This document shows, one piece after another, positions 54,671-62,982 of a stretch of DNA of 64,000 nucleotides. Location: positions 2,001,668-2,065,667 of the forward strand of contig NZ_JADKSJ010000001.1 of the NCBI RefSeq assembly GCF_015351235.1. Reading direction: 5' to 3'. Made by a program: the position numbers and the translations under genes. How positions within the stretch are numbered: the first letter of the stretch is position 1; every line of letters starts with the position of its first letter. Source of the DNA: Plantibacter sp. VKM Ac-2880 (GTDB taxonomy: Bacteria; Actinomycetota; Actinomycetes; Actinomycetales; Microbacteriaceae). Under the pieces are notes generated by a model, which saw only the letters and a list, made by a program, of their open reading frames with translations, had not been told where the DNA came from and made no database searches.

Positions 54671-55507
54671 ATGACGAATCCCGCCACACCGACCGAGACC
54701 GTGGTGCGACTGTCCGACGTGACGAAGCGTTTCGGCGCGACCCTCGCACTCGACGGCGCATCGCTCGAGGTGCAACGAGGCGAGATCGTCGTCCTCCTGG
54801 GACTCTCCGGGTCGGGCAAGTCGACCCTGCTCCGCCACCTCGACGGGCTCGAGCAGCCGAGTGACGGCACCGTCGAGGTGCTCGGCCAGCTGGTGCCCGA
54901 CCTCACCGGCCGACGACTCCGCACCCTGCGCAGCAGAGTCGGCTTCATCTTCCAGCAGTTCGAGCTCGTCCCTTCGCTCACCGTGCTCGAGAACGTGCTC
55001 ACCGGGTCGCTCGCCACCGTCCGCGGCCCGCGCCTCGGCCTCTGGTCGTACGGCCGAGCCGGCAAGCTCGCCGCGCTCGGGCACCTCGATCGCGTGGGAC
55101 TGCTCGACCGCGCCTACCAGCGGGCTGACACCCTCTCCGGCGGCCAGCAGCAACGTGTCGCCATTGCGCGCGCCCTCATGCAGGACCCGGAGATCCTCCT
55201 CGCCGACGAACCGGTCGCCTCACTCGACCCCGAGTCGAGTGACCAGGTGATGGCGCTCATCCGCGAGATCGCCGTCGACCGCGGCCTGACCGTGGTGTGC
55301 AGCCTCCATCAGGTCGATCTGGCGCTCAGCTGGGCCGATCGCATCGTCGGTCTCCGTCATGGGCGGGTCGTGCTCGACACGCCGACCGAGGGACTCAGTA
55401 AGCCACAGGTGATGGAGATCTACGGCCGCGTCGCCACCACCACCAGCGAACTCCACGCCATCGAGACCGAACTCCTCGTCGACGCCGTGAGCGAGACCCC
55501 GCGATGA
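54671..55507 (+). CDS. phnC: Phosphonate ABC transporter ATP-binding protein
   Basis: This 278-residue ATPase energises phosphonate uptake. Walker A is [14 protein letters not shown] at about 41-54, the signature is LSGGQQQR at about 157-164, and Walker B is [13 protein letters not shown] at about 176-188. The sequence [17 protein letters not shown] between them is typical of PhnC. Its stop overlaps the phnE start by four bases. Confidence 0.9.
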   Translation: MTNPATPTETVVRLSDVTKRFGATLALDGASLEVQRGEIVVLLGLSGSGKSTLLRHLDGLEQPSDGTVEVLGQLVPDLTGRRLRTLRSRVGFIFQQFELVPSLTVLENVLTGSLATVRGPRLGLWSYGRAGKLAALGHLDRVGLLDRAYQRADTLSGGQQQRVAIARALMQDPEILLADEPVASLDPESSDQVMALIREIAVDRGLTVVCSLHQVDLALSWADRIVGLRHGRVVLDTPTEGLSKPQVMEIYGRVATTTSELHAIETELLVDAVSETPR

Positions 55508-57261
55508 GCGCTGACACGCGCACTCGCCCCGGACCCCGGACGGGCCTCCGGATCACGGAGGGTCCGGGGGATCTTGCCGGGCGCGCCCCACGCCGCTCCG
55601 TGTCACCTGAGCGCGTCGCCGCCGTCCTGACCCTGCTCGCTCTGCTGGCAGCGTCGGTCGTTGCGCTGAACAGCATCGGGATCGATCCGGCACGGATGGC
55701 CCAGAGCTGGTCGAACGCCGAACGGTTCTTCGGCCGCGTGGGCGCCATCTCCTTCCCCGACCCCGGCGAGTTGCTGTACCTCACCGGCTTGACGCTCGGG
55801 CTCGTGGTCTGCGGCACCCTCCTCGCCGCGGTCATCTCGGTGCCGATCGCGTACCTGGCCGCGTCCAACACCACGCCCGGCACCGGGTGGCGTGCGTTCG
55901 CCCGCTTCTTCGGCGTGCTCGCCCGCGCGATCCCGGATGTCGTGTTCGCCATGGTCTTCGTCCTGGTCTTCTCGCTCGGGACGCTCCCCGGGATCCTGGC
56001 GATCGGTATCCACTCCATCGGCATGATCTCGAAGATGTTCGCCGATGCGATCGAGCAGGTCGACGAGGGCCCCCGCCTCGCCATCCGGGCCGCCGGAGGC
56101 AGCCGGATGCAGGAGTTCACCGCCGGCGTGCTCCCGCAGGTCATGCCCTCGTGGGTGGCGACCGTGCTCCACCGCAACGACATCAACCTGCGCGGCTCGG
56201 TGATCCTCGGCTACGTCGGCGTCGTCGGCCTCGGCATGCAGATGTCGTTCGCCTTCAAGTCCCTCGACTACGGCCTGGGCCTCGGATACGCCGTCGTCAT
56301 CTTCGTGCTCTGCGTCGTGATGGAGATCGTCTCGAGCGCGGTGCGCGCCGCCATGCTCGGCATCGCACCCACCGGCCGTGGGGTGGGCGACCGGGTGCTG
56401 CGCGGCATCCGCCGTGGCCGCAACGCATCGCGGCAGGGCACCTCGGACGGTCAGGCCCCCGTCGCGACGGCCGCGGACGCACTTCGGCGTCCGTGGACGG
56501 CGACCCGCGTGCGGAACGCCACCTGGGGCTGGCTCGCCGTCGCCGTGGTGGTCGGCAGTGTCCTGATCTGCGACATCCAGTGGCGCGACCTCCTCACCGT
56601 GTGGGCGAAGATCCCGGCCGTCGCGGTGCAGTTCTGGCCGCCGTCGTTCGGCAGTTACGAGCTGTCGACCATGACCGACGCGATGGTCGAGACGATCGCG
56701 ATCGCCCTCGCCGCCACCCTCCTGACGCTCGTGGTCTCGATCGTGGTCGGGTCGCTCGCGGCACGGAACGTCGCACCGAGCCGGGGCGTGCGCGGCGGGA
56801 TGCGGTTCCTGCTCGTCGCCGTGCGCGGCATCCCCGAGATCATCCTCGCCATCGTGCTCATCGTCATCTCCGGGCTCGGCACCCAGGCCGGAACCATCGC
56901 CCTGGCGATCGGCGGCGTGGGACTGCTCGGCAAGCTCATCGCCGACTCCTTCGAGGAGGTCAAGGCCGGCCCCGAGCGCGCGCTCACCGCCGCCGGTGCC
57001 TCCCGGCTCCAGGTCTACGCCGGCGCGACCGTCCCACAGGGTGTCCGCGCGCTGATCGGTCACACCTTCTACATGCTCGACACCAACATCCGCGCGGCGA
57101 CCCTGTTGGGCATCGTCGGCGCCGGGGGAGTCGGCTACTACCTCCTCAACGCCAGCCAGGGTTCGAACTACGGCATCGTGACCGCGATCGTGCTGATGAT
57201 CCTCGTCACGGTGCTCGTCGTCGAGGGGATCGCCATCTGGATGCGGCGGGTTTTCCGATGA
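55504..57261 (+). CDS. phnE: Fused double phosphonate ABC permease
   Basis: This 585-residue protein contains two complete PhnE-type permease domains in one chain, at about residues 35-285 and 335-585. Each has the EAA-like loop and the closing motif: LRGSVILGYVGVVGLGMQMS in the first and RAATLLGIVGAGGVGYYLL in the second. Other bacteria encode two separate PhnE proteins or a homodimer. The basic linker RGIRRGRNASRQG near 300 separates the halves. The ATG overlaps phnC and the stop overlaps the FAD enzyme gene. Confidence 0.88.
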   Translation: MSADTRTRPGPRTGLRITEGPGDLAGRAPRRSVSPERVAAVLTLLALLAASVVALNSIGIDPARMAQSWSNAERFFGRVGAISFPDPGELLYLTGLTLGLVVCGTLLAAVISVPIAYLAASNTTPGTGWRAFARFFGVLARAIPDVVFAMVFVLVFSLGTLPGILAIGIHSIGMISKMFADAIEQVDEGPRLAIRAAGGSRMQEFTAGVLPQVMPSWVATVLHRNDINLRGSVILGYVGVVGLGMQMSFAFKSLDYGLGLGYAVVIFVLCVVMEIVSSAVRAAMLGIAPTGRGVGDRVLRGIRRGRNASRQGTSDGQAPVATAADALRRPWTATRVRNATWGWLAVAVVVGSVLICDIQWRDLLTVWAKIPAVAVQFWPPSFGSYELSTMTDAMVETIAIALAATLLTLVVSIVVGSLAARNVAPSRGVRGGMRFLLVAVRGIPEIILAIVLIVISGLGTQAGTIALAIGGVGLLGKLIADSFEEVKAGPERALTAAGASRLQVYAGATVPQGVRALIGHTFYMLDTNIRAATLLGIVGAGGVGYYLLNASQGSNYGIVTAIVLMILVTVLVVEGIAIWMRRVFR

Positions 57262-58451
57262 GCGGCGCCGCAGGGGGAGTCTCCGCAGCTCCGGAACGCT
57301 TCGACGTCGTTGTGGTGGGCGCGGGCATCGTGGGGCTGGGCGCGGCCCTCGCCGCCGTCGACCGCGGCCGCTCCGTGCTGGTGGTCGACCGCGCGTCCGA
57401 GATCGCGGGGGCGAGCATCCGGAACTTCGGTCACCTCTGCTTCACCCCGCAGTCGGGCGTCGCCCGGGACTACGCCGCGACGTCGCGGAAGCTCTGGCTG
57501 CGGCTGGCCCGCGACGCCGGCTTCTGGATCGACCAGGCCGGCACCCTCGTTCTCGCCCGCCACGAGGACGAGCTCGCGCTGCTCCGTGAACTGGCCGAAC
57601 GACGACGCGCCCAGGACGAAGGCGAGGCGCCCGAGGTCGAGCTGCTCACCGCGTCCGACGTCGAGGAACTGGCCGCGTTGCCTGCCGGCACTGCGGTCGG
57701 TGGCGCCAGACTGCCCCGCGACCTGCAGGTCGACCCCCGGTTCGCCGCCGACGCCATCCGCGACCATCTGGCCGCGCGCGGGGTCGTCTTCCGGATGCGC
57801 ACCGCAGCCGGGCGGATCGTCGGCGGTCGCGTCGAGACCAGCCGCGGCCCGGTCGACGCCGGTCTCGTGGTCGTCGCCGTCAACCACGACATCGACCAGC
57901 TCTATCCCGAGCTCGCCGAACGCCGCGGCGTCATCCGGTGCGGCTTGGACATGCTGCGGGTGACCGCCGACCTCCCGCGTCCGCTGGGTGGCCCCCTGCT
58001 GACCGGTTGGTCACTCATCCGGTACAGCGCGTTCGCCGGGCTCCCGGGCTCCGCCGCTGTGCGCGAGCGCCTCGGGCGGGAGCGGCCCGAGCTGGCCGCC
58101 CTCGACCTGAACCAGATGTACACGCAACGGCCCGACGGGTCGCTCATCGTCGGCGACAGCCACTGGAAGGGGGAGACCGTCCCACCGTTCCAGCCGGAGG
58201 CCGCCCCGGAGGCGTTCCTCGCGGAGTTCCGGACGCTCTTCGACCGTGACCCGGCCGTGGTCGAACGGTGGCAGGGCGTCTACGCCACGGGGCCCGAGGA
58301 GTTCCTCATCGAGGAGGTCGAGCCGGGCGTGCTGGTCACCGTCGTGACGACCGGCATCGGCATGACCACCGGCCTCGGGCTCGCCGAACACGTCGTCGGC
58401 GGCCATCTCGACACCCACTCCCGTCCGCTGACAGAAAGCACGAGACCATGA
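57258..58451 (+). CDS. FAD-dependent oxidoreductase of the phosphonate-associated TIGR03364 type
   Basis: This 397-residue DAO-type flavoprotein has the dinucleotide-binding motif VVVVGAGIVGLGAALAAVDRG at about 16-36 (core GAGIVGLG) and GASIRNFGHLCFTPQSG, a marker of the TIGR03364 subfamily that clusters with phosphonate genes. Related enzymes oxidise 2-aminoethylphosphonate or its N-methyl derivative. Here it would turn the imported aminophosphonate into phosphonoacetaldehyde for the next enzyme. The ATG overlaps phnE and the stop overlaps the HAD hydrolase gene, so the whole chain is translationally coupled. Confidence 0.82.
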   Translation: MSGAAGGVSAAPERFDVVVVGAGIVGLGAALAAVDRGRSVLVVDRASEIAGASIRNFGHLCFTPQSGVARDYAATSRKLWLRLARDAGFWIDQAGTLVLARHEDELALLRELAERRRAQDEGEAPEVELLTASDVEELAALPAGTAVGGARLPRDLQVDPRFAADAIRDHLAARGVVFRMRTAAGRIVGGRVETSRGPVDAGLVVVAVNHDIDQLYPELAERRGVIRCGLDMLRVTADLPRPLGGPLLTGWSLIRYSAFAGLPGSAAVRERLGRERPELAALDLNQMYTQRPDGSLIVGDSHWKGETVPPFQPEAAPEAFLAEFRTLFDRDPAVVERWQGVYATGPEEFLIEEVEPGVLVTVVTTGIGMTTGLGLAEHVVGGHLDTHSRPLTESTRP

Positions 58452-59170
58452 CCATCACGACCACGACCGCCACGATCCCCGACAGCCCTGCGGGGGTCCC
58501 CGTCGAACTCGTCGTGCTCGACATGGCCGGCACCACCGTCGTCGACGACGGCATCGTCGAGCGCGCCTTCGAGCGTGCCGCGCGCCGCACCGACCTCGAC
58601 ACGCGACGCCCGCTCGAGGAGTCGCTCCAGTACGTCCGCGACACGATGGGGCAGTCGAAGATCGAGGTCTTCCGCCACCTCACCGGCGGGGACGAGGACG
58701 CTGCTCAGGCCGGCAACGAGGCCTTCGAAGCCGCCTACGCCGAACTCATCGACGAAGTCGGCGTCGACCCGATCCCCGGGGCGTCCGACGTGATCGCCGG
58801 ACTCCGCGCGTCGGGGCTCAAGGTCGCACTGACGACCGGGTTCTCGCCCGCCACCCGCGACGCCGTGCTCGCGCGCCTGGGCTGGGAGGTCGACGTCGCC
58901 CTCTCGCCCGCCGATGCCGGCCGAGGCCGCCCGGCGCCCGACCTCGTGCTCGCCGCACTCATCGCCACCGGAGCGACCTCGGTGGGCTCCGTGATCGTCG
59001 TCGGTGACACCACCAGCGACATGCGTTCCGGGCGGAACGCGGGTGCAGGGCTCGTCGTGGGTGTGACCACCGGTGCGCACACCAGGGACCAGCTGACCGA
59101 GGCCGGGGCCGACGTGGTGCTGGACAGCGTCCGGCAGCTGACCGCCCTTCCGCACCTGGCCGCGCGGTGA
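58448..59170 (+). CDS. PhnX-like HAD hydrolase (phosphonatase type)
   Basis: This 240-residue HAD hydrolase is related to phosphonoacetaldehyde hydrolase. The nucleophile Asp25 lies in VVLDMAGTTVVDDG, matching the DMAGT signature of phosphonatases. A lysine in RDTMGQSKIEVFRHL (Lys71) aligns by eye with the Schiff-base lysine of PhnX. The later motif is VVGDTTSDM. The expected reaction releases phosphate from phosphonoacetaldehyde. It overlaps both neighbours by four bases. Confidence 0.82.
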   Translation: MTITTTTATIPDSPAGVPVELVVLDMAGTTVVDDGIVERAFERAARRTDLDTRRPLEESLQYVRDTMGQSKIEVFRHLTGGDEDAAQAGNEAFEAAYAELIDEVGVDPIPGASDVIAGLRASGLKVALTTGFSPATRDAVLARLGWEVDVALSPADAGRGRPAPDLVLAALIATGATSVGSVIVVGDTTSDMRSGRNAGAGLVVGVTTGAHTRDQLTEAGADVVLDSVRQLTALPHLAAR

Positions 59171-60348
59171 CGCTCACCCACGAGGCATCGACGATGCGGA
59201 TCGAGCTCGACCCGGCGCCGACGGCGATGGTGTGGGTGCAACCGGGGCGTCGTCACGAGCGCATCGCGGTGCCGTCGGTCTCGCTGGCACCCGGTGAAGC
59301 CCTCGTCGCGATCGAGCTGGCGACCATCTGCGGCTCCGACGTGCACACCGTGCTGGGGCACCGCGAGGCTCCCACGCCGCTGGTGCTCGGCCATGAGCAG
59401 GTCGGCCACGTCCAGGCCGTCGGCGACGGTGCCGTCACCTCCTCCGGAGAACTGCTGCGGGTGGGGCAGCGCGTGGTGTGGGCGCTCACCGTCGGATGCG
59501 GCGACTGTTCCACCTGCGTTCGCGGGCTCCCGCAGAAGTGCCAGACCGTGCGCAAATACGGCCACGAGCGGCTCGAGACCGGTTGGGAGCTCAGCGGGGG
59601 ATTCGCGTCGCATGTGCACCTGAAACGCGGCACCGCGATCGTGCCGGTTCTGGGCGACGATCTCCCCGCCGAGGTGCTCGCACCCGTCTCGTGCGGCACC
59701 GCCACGGCGGTCGCCGCCCTCGACGCCGCCTCGGCCATCGTCCCGCTGGACGGTGAGGTCGTGATCGTACACGGCGCCGGGCTGATCGGTCTCACCGCCT
59801 GCGCGATGGCGAGCGACGCGGGCGCGAGGGTCATCGTGGTGGACCCCGCCAAGCGGCGTCGTAAGCTGGCGACCCGGTTCGGGGCCGTCGCCACCGTCGA
59901 CCCGACGGAACCGGGATCACTCCAGGCCTCGCTCGACCTCGTCGGAACTCGGCCGCTGGTGGCGATCGAGGCGTCTGGATCCCCGCTCGGCGTCTCCGCG
60001 TCGATCGACGTGCTGGGTGTCGGCGGCGTCGCCGTGCTCGTCGGCAGCGTGTCGCCTAGCGACCCCGTCGCCCTCGACCCGGAGAGCGTGGTGCGGAGAC
60101 TCGTCACCATCCGCGGCGTGCACAACTACGCACCGGCCCACCTGGAGCTGGCCGTCCGCTATCTCGCCGAACGCCACGATGCCCATCCGTTCGCGGAACT
60201 GGTCGGGGCGACGGTGGCGCTCGGCGATCTCGACGACGGTCTCGAGGCCGCCATGGGTGGACGTGCCGTGCGTATCGGCGTGGCCCCTGGCCTTGCCCCG
60301 CTCGCGCCCTGCCATGCGACCCGCGAGGTCGCGGCGCCCCAGCGCTAG
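59167..60348 (+). CDS. Zinc-dependent alcohol dehydrogenase, phosphonate-associated
   Basis: This 393-residue medium-chain dehydrogenase has the catalytic zinc ligand Cys55 in ATICGSDVHT and GHE at about 76-78. The structural zinc cysteines are 111, 114, 117 and 125 (CGDCSTC and QKC). The NAD-binding site is VIVHGAGLIGLTACAMA. It resembles the TIGR03366 family, which is found with phosphonate uptake genes. It may process the aldehyde product or a hydroxyphosphonate substrate. GTG 59167 overlaps the HAD stop. It converges on the regulator gene with overlapping ends (60345-60348). Confidence 0.82.
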   Translation: MTLTHEASTMRIELDPAPTAMVWVQPGRRHERIAVPSVSLAPGEALVAIELATICGSDVHTVLGHREAPTPLVLGHEQVGHVQAVGDGAVTSSGELLRVGQRVVWALTVGCGDCSTCVRGLPQKCQTVRKYGHERLETGWELSGGFASHVHLKRGTAIVPVLGDDLPAEVLAPVSCGTATAVAALDAASAIVPLDGEVVIVHGAGLIGLTACAMASDAGARVIVVDPAKRRRKLATRFGAVATVDPTEPGSLQASLDLVGTRPLVAIEASGSPLGVSASIDVLGVGGVAVLVGSVSPSDPVALDPESVVRRLVTIRGVHNYAPAHLELAVRYLAERHDAHPFAELVGATVALGDLDDGLEAAMGGRAVRIGVAPGLAPLAPCHATREVAAPQR

Positions 60349-61112
60349 GCGGGTTCGGCGCCGATCGCGCCGATCGCGCGGATGAAGTGTCCGCCCTCGC
60401 GAGCGCGCCCCGAGGCGGAGACGGTGAACCGGATGATGTCACTGCGGTACCGGTCGTCGGAGGCCTCGAAGATACGGCCGTCCGGGCCCCTCGTGACCCG
60501 GTGGAGGCGGAGGATCGGGGTGCCCGGCTCGACGTCGAGCAGCCGGCTGTCGAGCTCGTCGGCCGCGACGGCGTCGATCTCGTGATCGACGTCCTGGTAG
60601 CCGTAGCCCCGCCCGTTCAGGTACTCGGTGATCGAGATGGTGTCGAGGTCGACGTCGAACAGCGCTCGGCCGACCTCCTCGATGAAGGTGAGCCGTTCGA
60701 GCATCGTGGGACGCCCGTCGAGCAGACGCAGCCGGACGACCTCCACGATCGGGTCACCGACCGCGATACCGAGCGCAGCGGCCTTCTCCTCGTCGGCGCG
60801 GCGCAACGAGACCTCCTGAGTGAGCGCGCCCGGTGTCGTGCCCATCGATTCCGCCCAGCGCGTGAACGGGATGGACACGTCGGCGGCCTGCTGCGCTTTC
60901 CGCTCGGCGACCCGCGCGGGCCTGCCCCGCCGGGTCTCGATGAGGCCCTCGTTCCGCAGCGCCGCCAGGGCGTTCCGGATCGGCCCGCGCGAACTCCGCC
61001 ACAGCTCGGCCAGCTCGCCCTCGCTCGGCACGTCGTCGCCCGGCGACAGCTCGCCGCTCACGATCTTGCGGCGGAGGTCATCGGCTATCTGGACGTACAG
61101 CATGGCGGACAC
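60345..61112 (-). CDS. GntR-family regulator with UTRA domain
   Basis: This 255-residue transcription factor has an N-terminal winged helix (LSPGDDVPSEGELAELWRSS and GPIRNALAALRNEGLIETRRG, residues about 22-65) and a C-terminal UTRA ligand domain ending GHFIRAI. It likely controls the phosphonate operon that runs toward it. GTG 61112 is preferred because TAGTAT on the coding strand (61119-61124) lies six bases upstream; ATG 61103 is the alternative. Its promoter is covered by ACATAGGCATA (61111-61121), which is shared with the phnD promoter, so it probably autoregulates. Confidence 0.82.
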   Translation of the reverse strand: MSAMLYVQIADDLRRKIVSGELSPGDDVPSEGELAELWRSSRGPIRNALAALRNEGLIETRRGRPARVAERKAQQAADVSIPFTRWAESMGTTPGALTQEVSLRRADEEKAAALGIAVGDPIVEVVRLRLLDGRPTMLERLTFIEEVGRALFDVDLDTISITEYLNGRGYGYQDVDHEIDAVAADELDSRLLDVEPGTPILRLHRVTRGPDGRIFEASDDRYRSDIIRFTVSASGRAREGGHFIRAIGAIGAEPA

Positions 61113-61121
61113 ATAGGCATA
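61111..61121 (+). promoter_or_regulatory. Candidate GntR operator at its own promoter
   Basis: ACATAGGCATA overlaps the presumed -10 and start codon of the regulator gene on the minus strand and matches the phnD-upstream site at 53610-53620 in ten of eleven positions. Confidence 0.5.
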
Positions 61122-61151
61122 CTAGTTGCCGCCTTCGACGTGCAGGGGTGG

Positions 61152-61571
61152 TCAGGCCGTGCCGTCCACGTTCGGGCGTACTCGTGTGGATGATCGCCCG
61201 AACCAGTTCCAGAGCGGACGAGCCGTGACGGCGATGAGCACCGCGAAGAGGCTCTGGTTGACGACCCCGAAGACCGAGAGCCCGCCGAGCGTCGCGAAGA
61301 CGGTCCAGTTGACCGCGATGTCGGCGATGATCACGGCGCTGCCGAGCACGATGCCGGAGCGCCGGCGCAGGATGATCAGCACCGCAGTCGCCGGATCGAG
61401 GATCGTGAGTGACACCCAGAACAGCCGCACACCGGGAGGGAAGCCCCCGTAGACGTCCAGTCCGCCAAAGATCAGATCCGCCGTGTGCGTGGTCGTCCCG
61501 ATGAGGAAGCCGATCACCCACAGGATCTGGAACACCCTGAGCGCTCGTGCTGGTGCGGGGAGAGCGGGCAT
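61152..61571 (-). CDS. Membrane protein of unknown function
   Basis: This 139-residue protein has four hydrophobic helices, including LRVFQILWVIGFLIGTTTHT (short form) near the start and VGVVNQSLFAVLIAV-like segments near the end, with a C-terminal soluble tail. I recognise no family. ATG 61571 is preceded by TACGAT on the coding strand (ATCGTA at 61578-61583), six bases away, which argues against the upstream start at 61616. Confidence 0.65.
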   Translation of the reverse strand: MPALPAPARALRVFQILWVIGFLIGTTTHTADLIFGGLDVYGGFPPGVRLFWVSLTILDPATAVLIILRRRSGIVLGSAVIIADIAVNWTVFATLGGLSVFGVVNQSLFAVLIAVTARPLWNWFGRSSTRVRPNVDGTA

Positions 61572-61631
61572 GCGCTCATCGTACTGAGTCGGCGGTGGCG
61601 GCACCTCGCTCGCCATCCGTCGCGGCGGAGG

Positions 61632-62006
61632 CTACGAAGCGGATTCCTCCTCCAGCGGCGGTTCCCAACGGCGCGCGTACCGCGCCATCGGCTGCAACGA
61701 CCGGATGAGCTCCGTGCCGCGTTCGGAGAGCCGATAGCGGATGCTCACCGGCGTCGTCGGCTCGACGAGTCGTTCGAGGAGACCGGCCGATTCGAGATCA
61801 CGGAGCCTGACGCTGAGCATGCGTCCGGAGAGCCCATCGACGCGGCGTTCGATCTCGGTGAATCGTTCAGCACCCATGCCCAAGGCGAGGAGGATTCCAC
61901 TCGACCAGCGCTTGCCGACGATCTCCATGACACCGGCGAGACGACGGCATTCCTCGTCGTCGATGCGCAGCGGGCGTCGCGATGGGACGGTCTTGTCTGG
62001 AGTCAC
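61632..62006 (-). CDS. HxlR-family helix-turn-helix regulator
   Basis: This 124-residue winged-helix protein has the family pattern VMEIVGKRWSSGILLALGMG at about 26-45, then LSGRMLSVRLRDLESAGLLERL and YRLSERGTELI. The conserved cysteine of redox-sensing HxlR members may be Cys20 (EECRRLAG). It is divergent from an FMN azoreductase gene, and a perfect palindrome lies between them, so it most likely represses that gene in response to quinones, electrophiles or aldehydes. GTG start 62006. Confidence 0.85.
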   Translation of the reverse strand: MTPDKTVPSRRPLRIDDEECRRLAGVMEIVGKRWSSGILLALGMGAERFTEIERRVDGLSGRMLSVRLRDLESAGLLERLVEPTTPVSIRYRLSERGTELIRSLQPMARYARRWEPPLEEESAS

Positions 62007-62014
62007 GTACCTAA

Positions 62015-62029
62015 CGTAAGCCGCTTACG
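62015..62029. promoter_or_regulatory. Palindromic operator between HxlR regulator and azoreductase
   Basis: CGTAAG-CCG-CTTACG is a perfect 15-base palindrome located nine bases before the regulator GTG and 122 bases before the azoreductase ATG. Its position fits autoregulation and control of the divergent gene. Confidence 0.7.
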
Positions 62030-62151
62030 CGTCGTTTGTCGAGGACGTCGCGTACCTCGATGCTGGATGCATGCCCGGTCGGCGTACCGCGACTCGCCTG
62101 ACCGGACGCTCAGTCCTTGCACACACCACCAACACCAGGAGTTGACCCCCT

Positions 62152-62814
62152 ATGTCCCTGCTTCGCATCGACGCATCCATCCGCCTCGACGGCTCCACCA
62201 GCCGCGCCCTCGCGAACATCGCCGAAGCCCAATGGCTCGACACGACGAGCGACGCCCGGGTGGTTCGCCGTGACATCGGCACCACCCCACTGCCCAGCGA
62301 CGCCTGGGCACACGCCCTGGCGGCGGGCGCGACCCCGGAAGACGATCGCACGCCCGAACAGCGAAGCGCCCACGGCCTCGTCACCACCCTGGTGGACGAG
62401 CTCGCCGAGGCCGACGCGTACCTGTTCGCCGTGCCGCTCTACAACTTCGGGGCTTCGCAGCACTTCAAGATCTACGCCGACCTCGTCATCGCAGATCCGC
62501 GCATGTCGCCCGGACTCACCCCAGTGACCGCAGGCAAGCCCGGCGTGCTGGTGACCGTGCAGGGCGGGAACTACTCGCCGGGTACGCCGAAGGAAGGCTG
62601 GGACCACGCGACCGGCTGGATGCGCCGCATCCTCCAAGACGTGTGGCAGATCGACCTGGAGATCGTGACCCGAGAATTCACCCTCGTCGGCGTCAACCCA
62701 GCCCTGGACGCCTTCACCGACCTGGCCGCGGACCTCAAGGCCAACGCAGAACAGCGTGCCCATCACGTCGGCCGCGAACTCGTCCAGCGCCAGCTCGAGG
62801 CCGCGACCCGCTGA
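62152..62814 (+). CDS. azoR: FMN-dependent NADH-azoreductase
   Basis: This 220-residue flavodoxin-fold NAD(P)H:quinone reductase is of the AzoR/AcpD type. It begins SLLRIDASIRLDGSTSRALAN, with the flavin phosphate loop around the SxxxxxS segment. It contains FAVPLYNFGASQHFKIYADL, typical of the flavin ring contact, and VTVQGGNYSPG. Such enzymes reduce quinones and azo compounds by two electrons and protect against thiol stress. The ATG at 62152 lies behind a CCAGGAG site. The divergent HxlR regulator is its probable controller. Confidence 0.85.
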   Translation: MSLLRIDASIRLDGSTSRALANIAEAQWLDTTSDARVVRRDIGTTPLPSDAWAHALAAGATPEDDRTPEQRSAHGLVTTLVDELAEADAYLFAVPLYNFGASQHFKIYADLVIADPRMSPGLTPVTAGKPGVLVTVQGGNYSPGTPKEGWDHATGWMRRILQDVWQIDLEIVTREFTLVGVNPALDAFTDLAADLKANAEQRAHHVGRELVQRQLEAATR

Positions 62815-62829
62815 CCTGCGACATCCTGC

Positions 62830-62853
62830 TCCCAGTCCCAGTCCCAGTCCCAG
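62830..62853. repeat. Hexamer tandem repeat TCCCAG x4
   Basis: Four contiguous copies of TCCCAG lie between the azoreductase stop and its terminator. Such short units can vary in copy number. Confidence 0.7.
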
Positions 62854-62874
62854 CCCCGGATCTGGCCGGGGCTG
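62851..62874 (+). terminator. Terminator after azoR
   Basis: CAGCCCCGG and CCGGGGCTG form a perfect nine-base-pair stem with a six-base loop, followed by TGTCGTC. It lies 37 bases past the stop. Confidence 0.75.
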
Positions 62875-62982
62875 TGTCGTCGCCGTCGCCCATGTCTGCA
62901 ATGACCTCGGCACGCCACGATCCGCACAGCGAGACCTCTCCGACGCCCCGGTAGACGAACTCCGGGTAGGACGCAGTGGTGC

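Noticed and set aside
62830-62853. TCCCAG hexamers as a CRISPR-like or regulatory array
   Set aside because: The four units are contiguous without spacers; this is a simple tandem repeat before a terminator.
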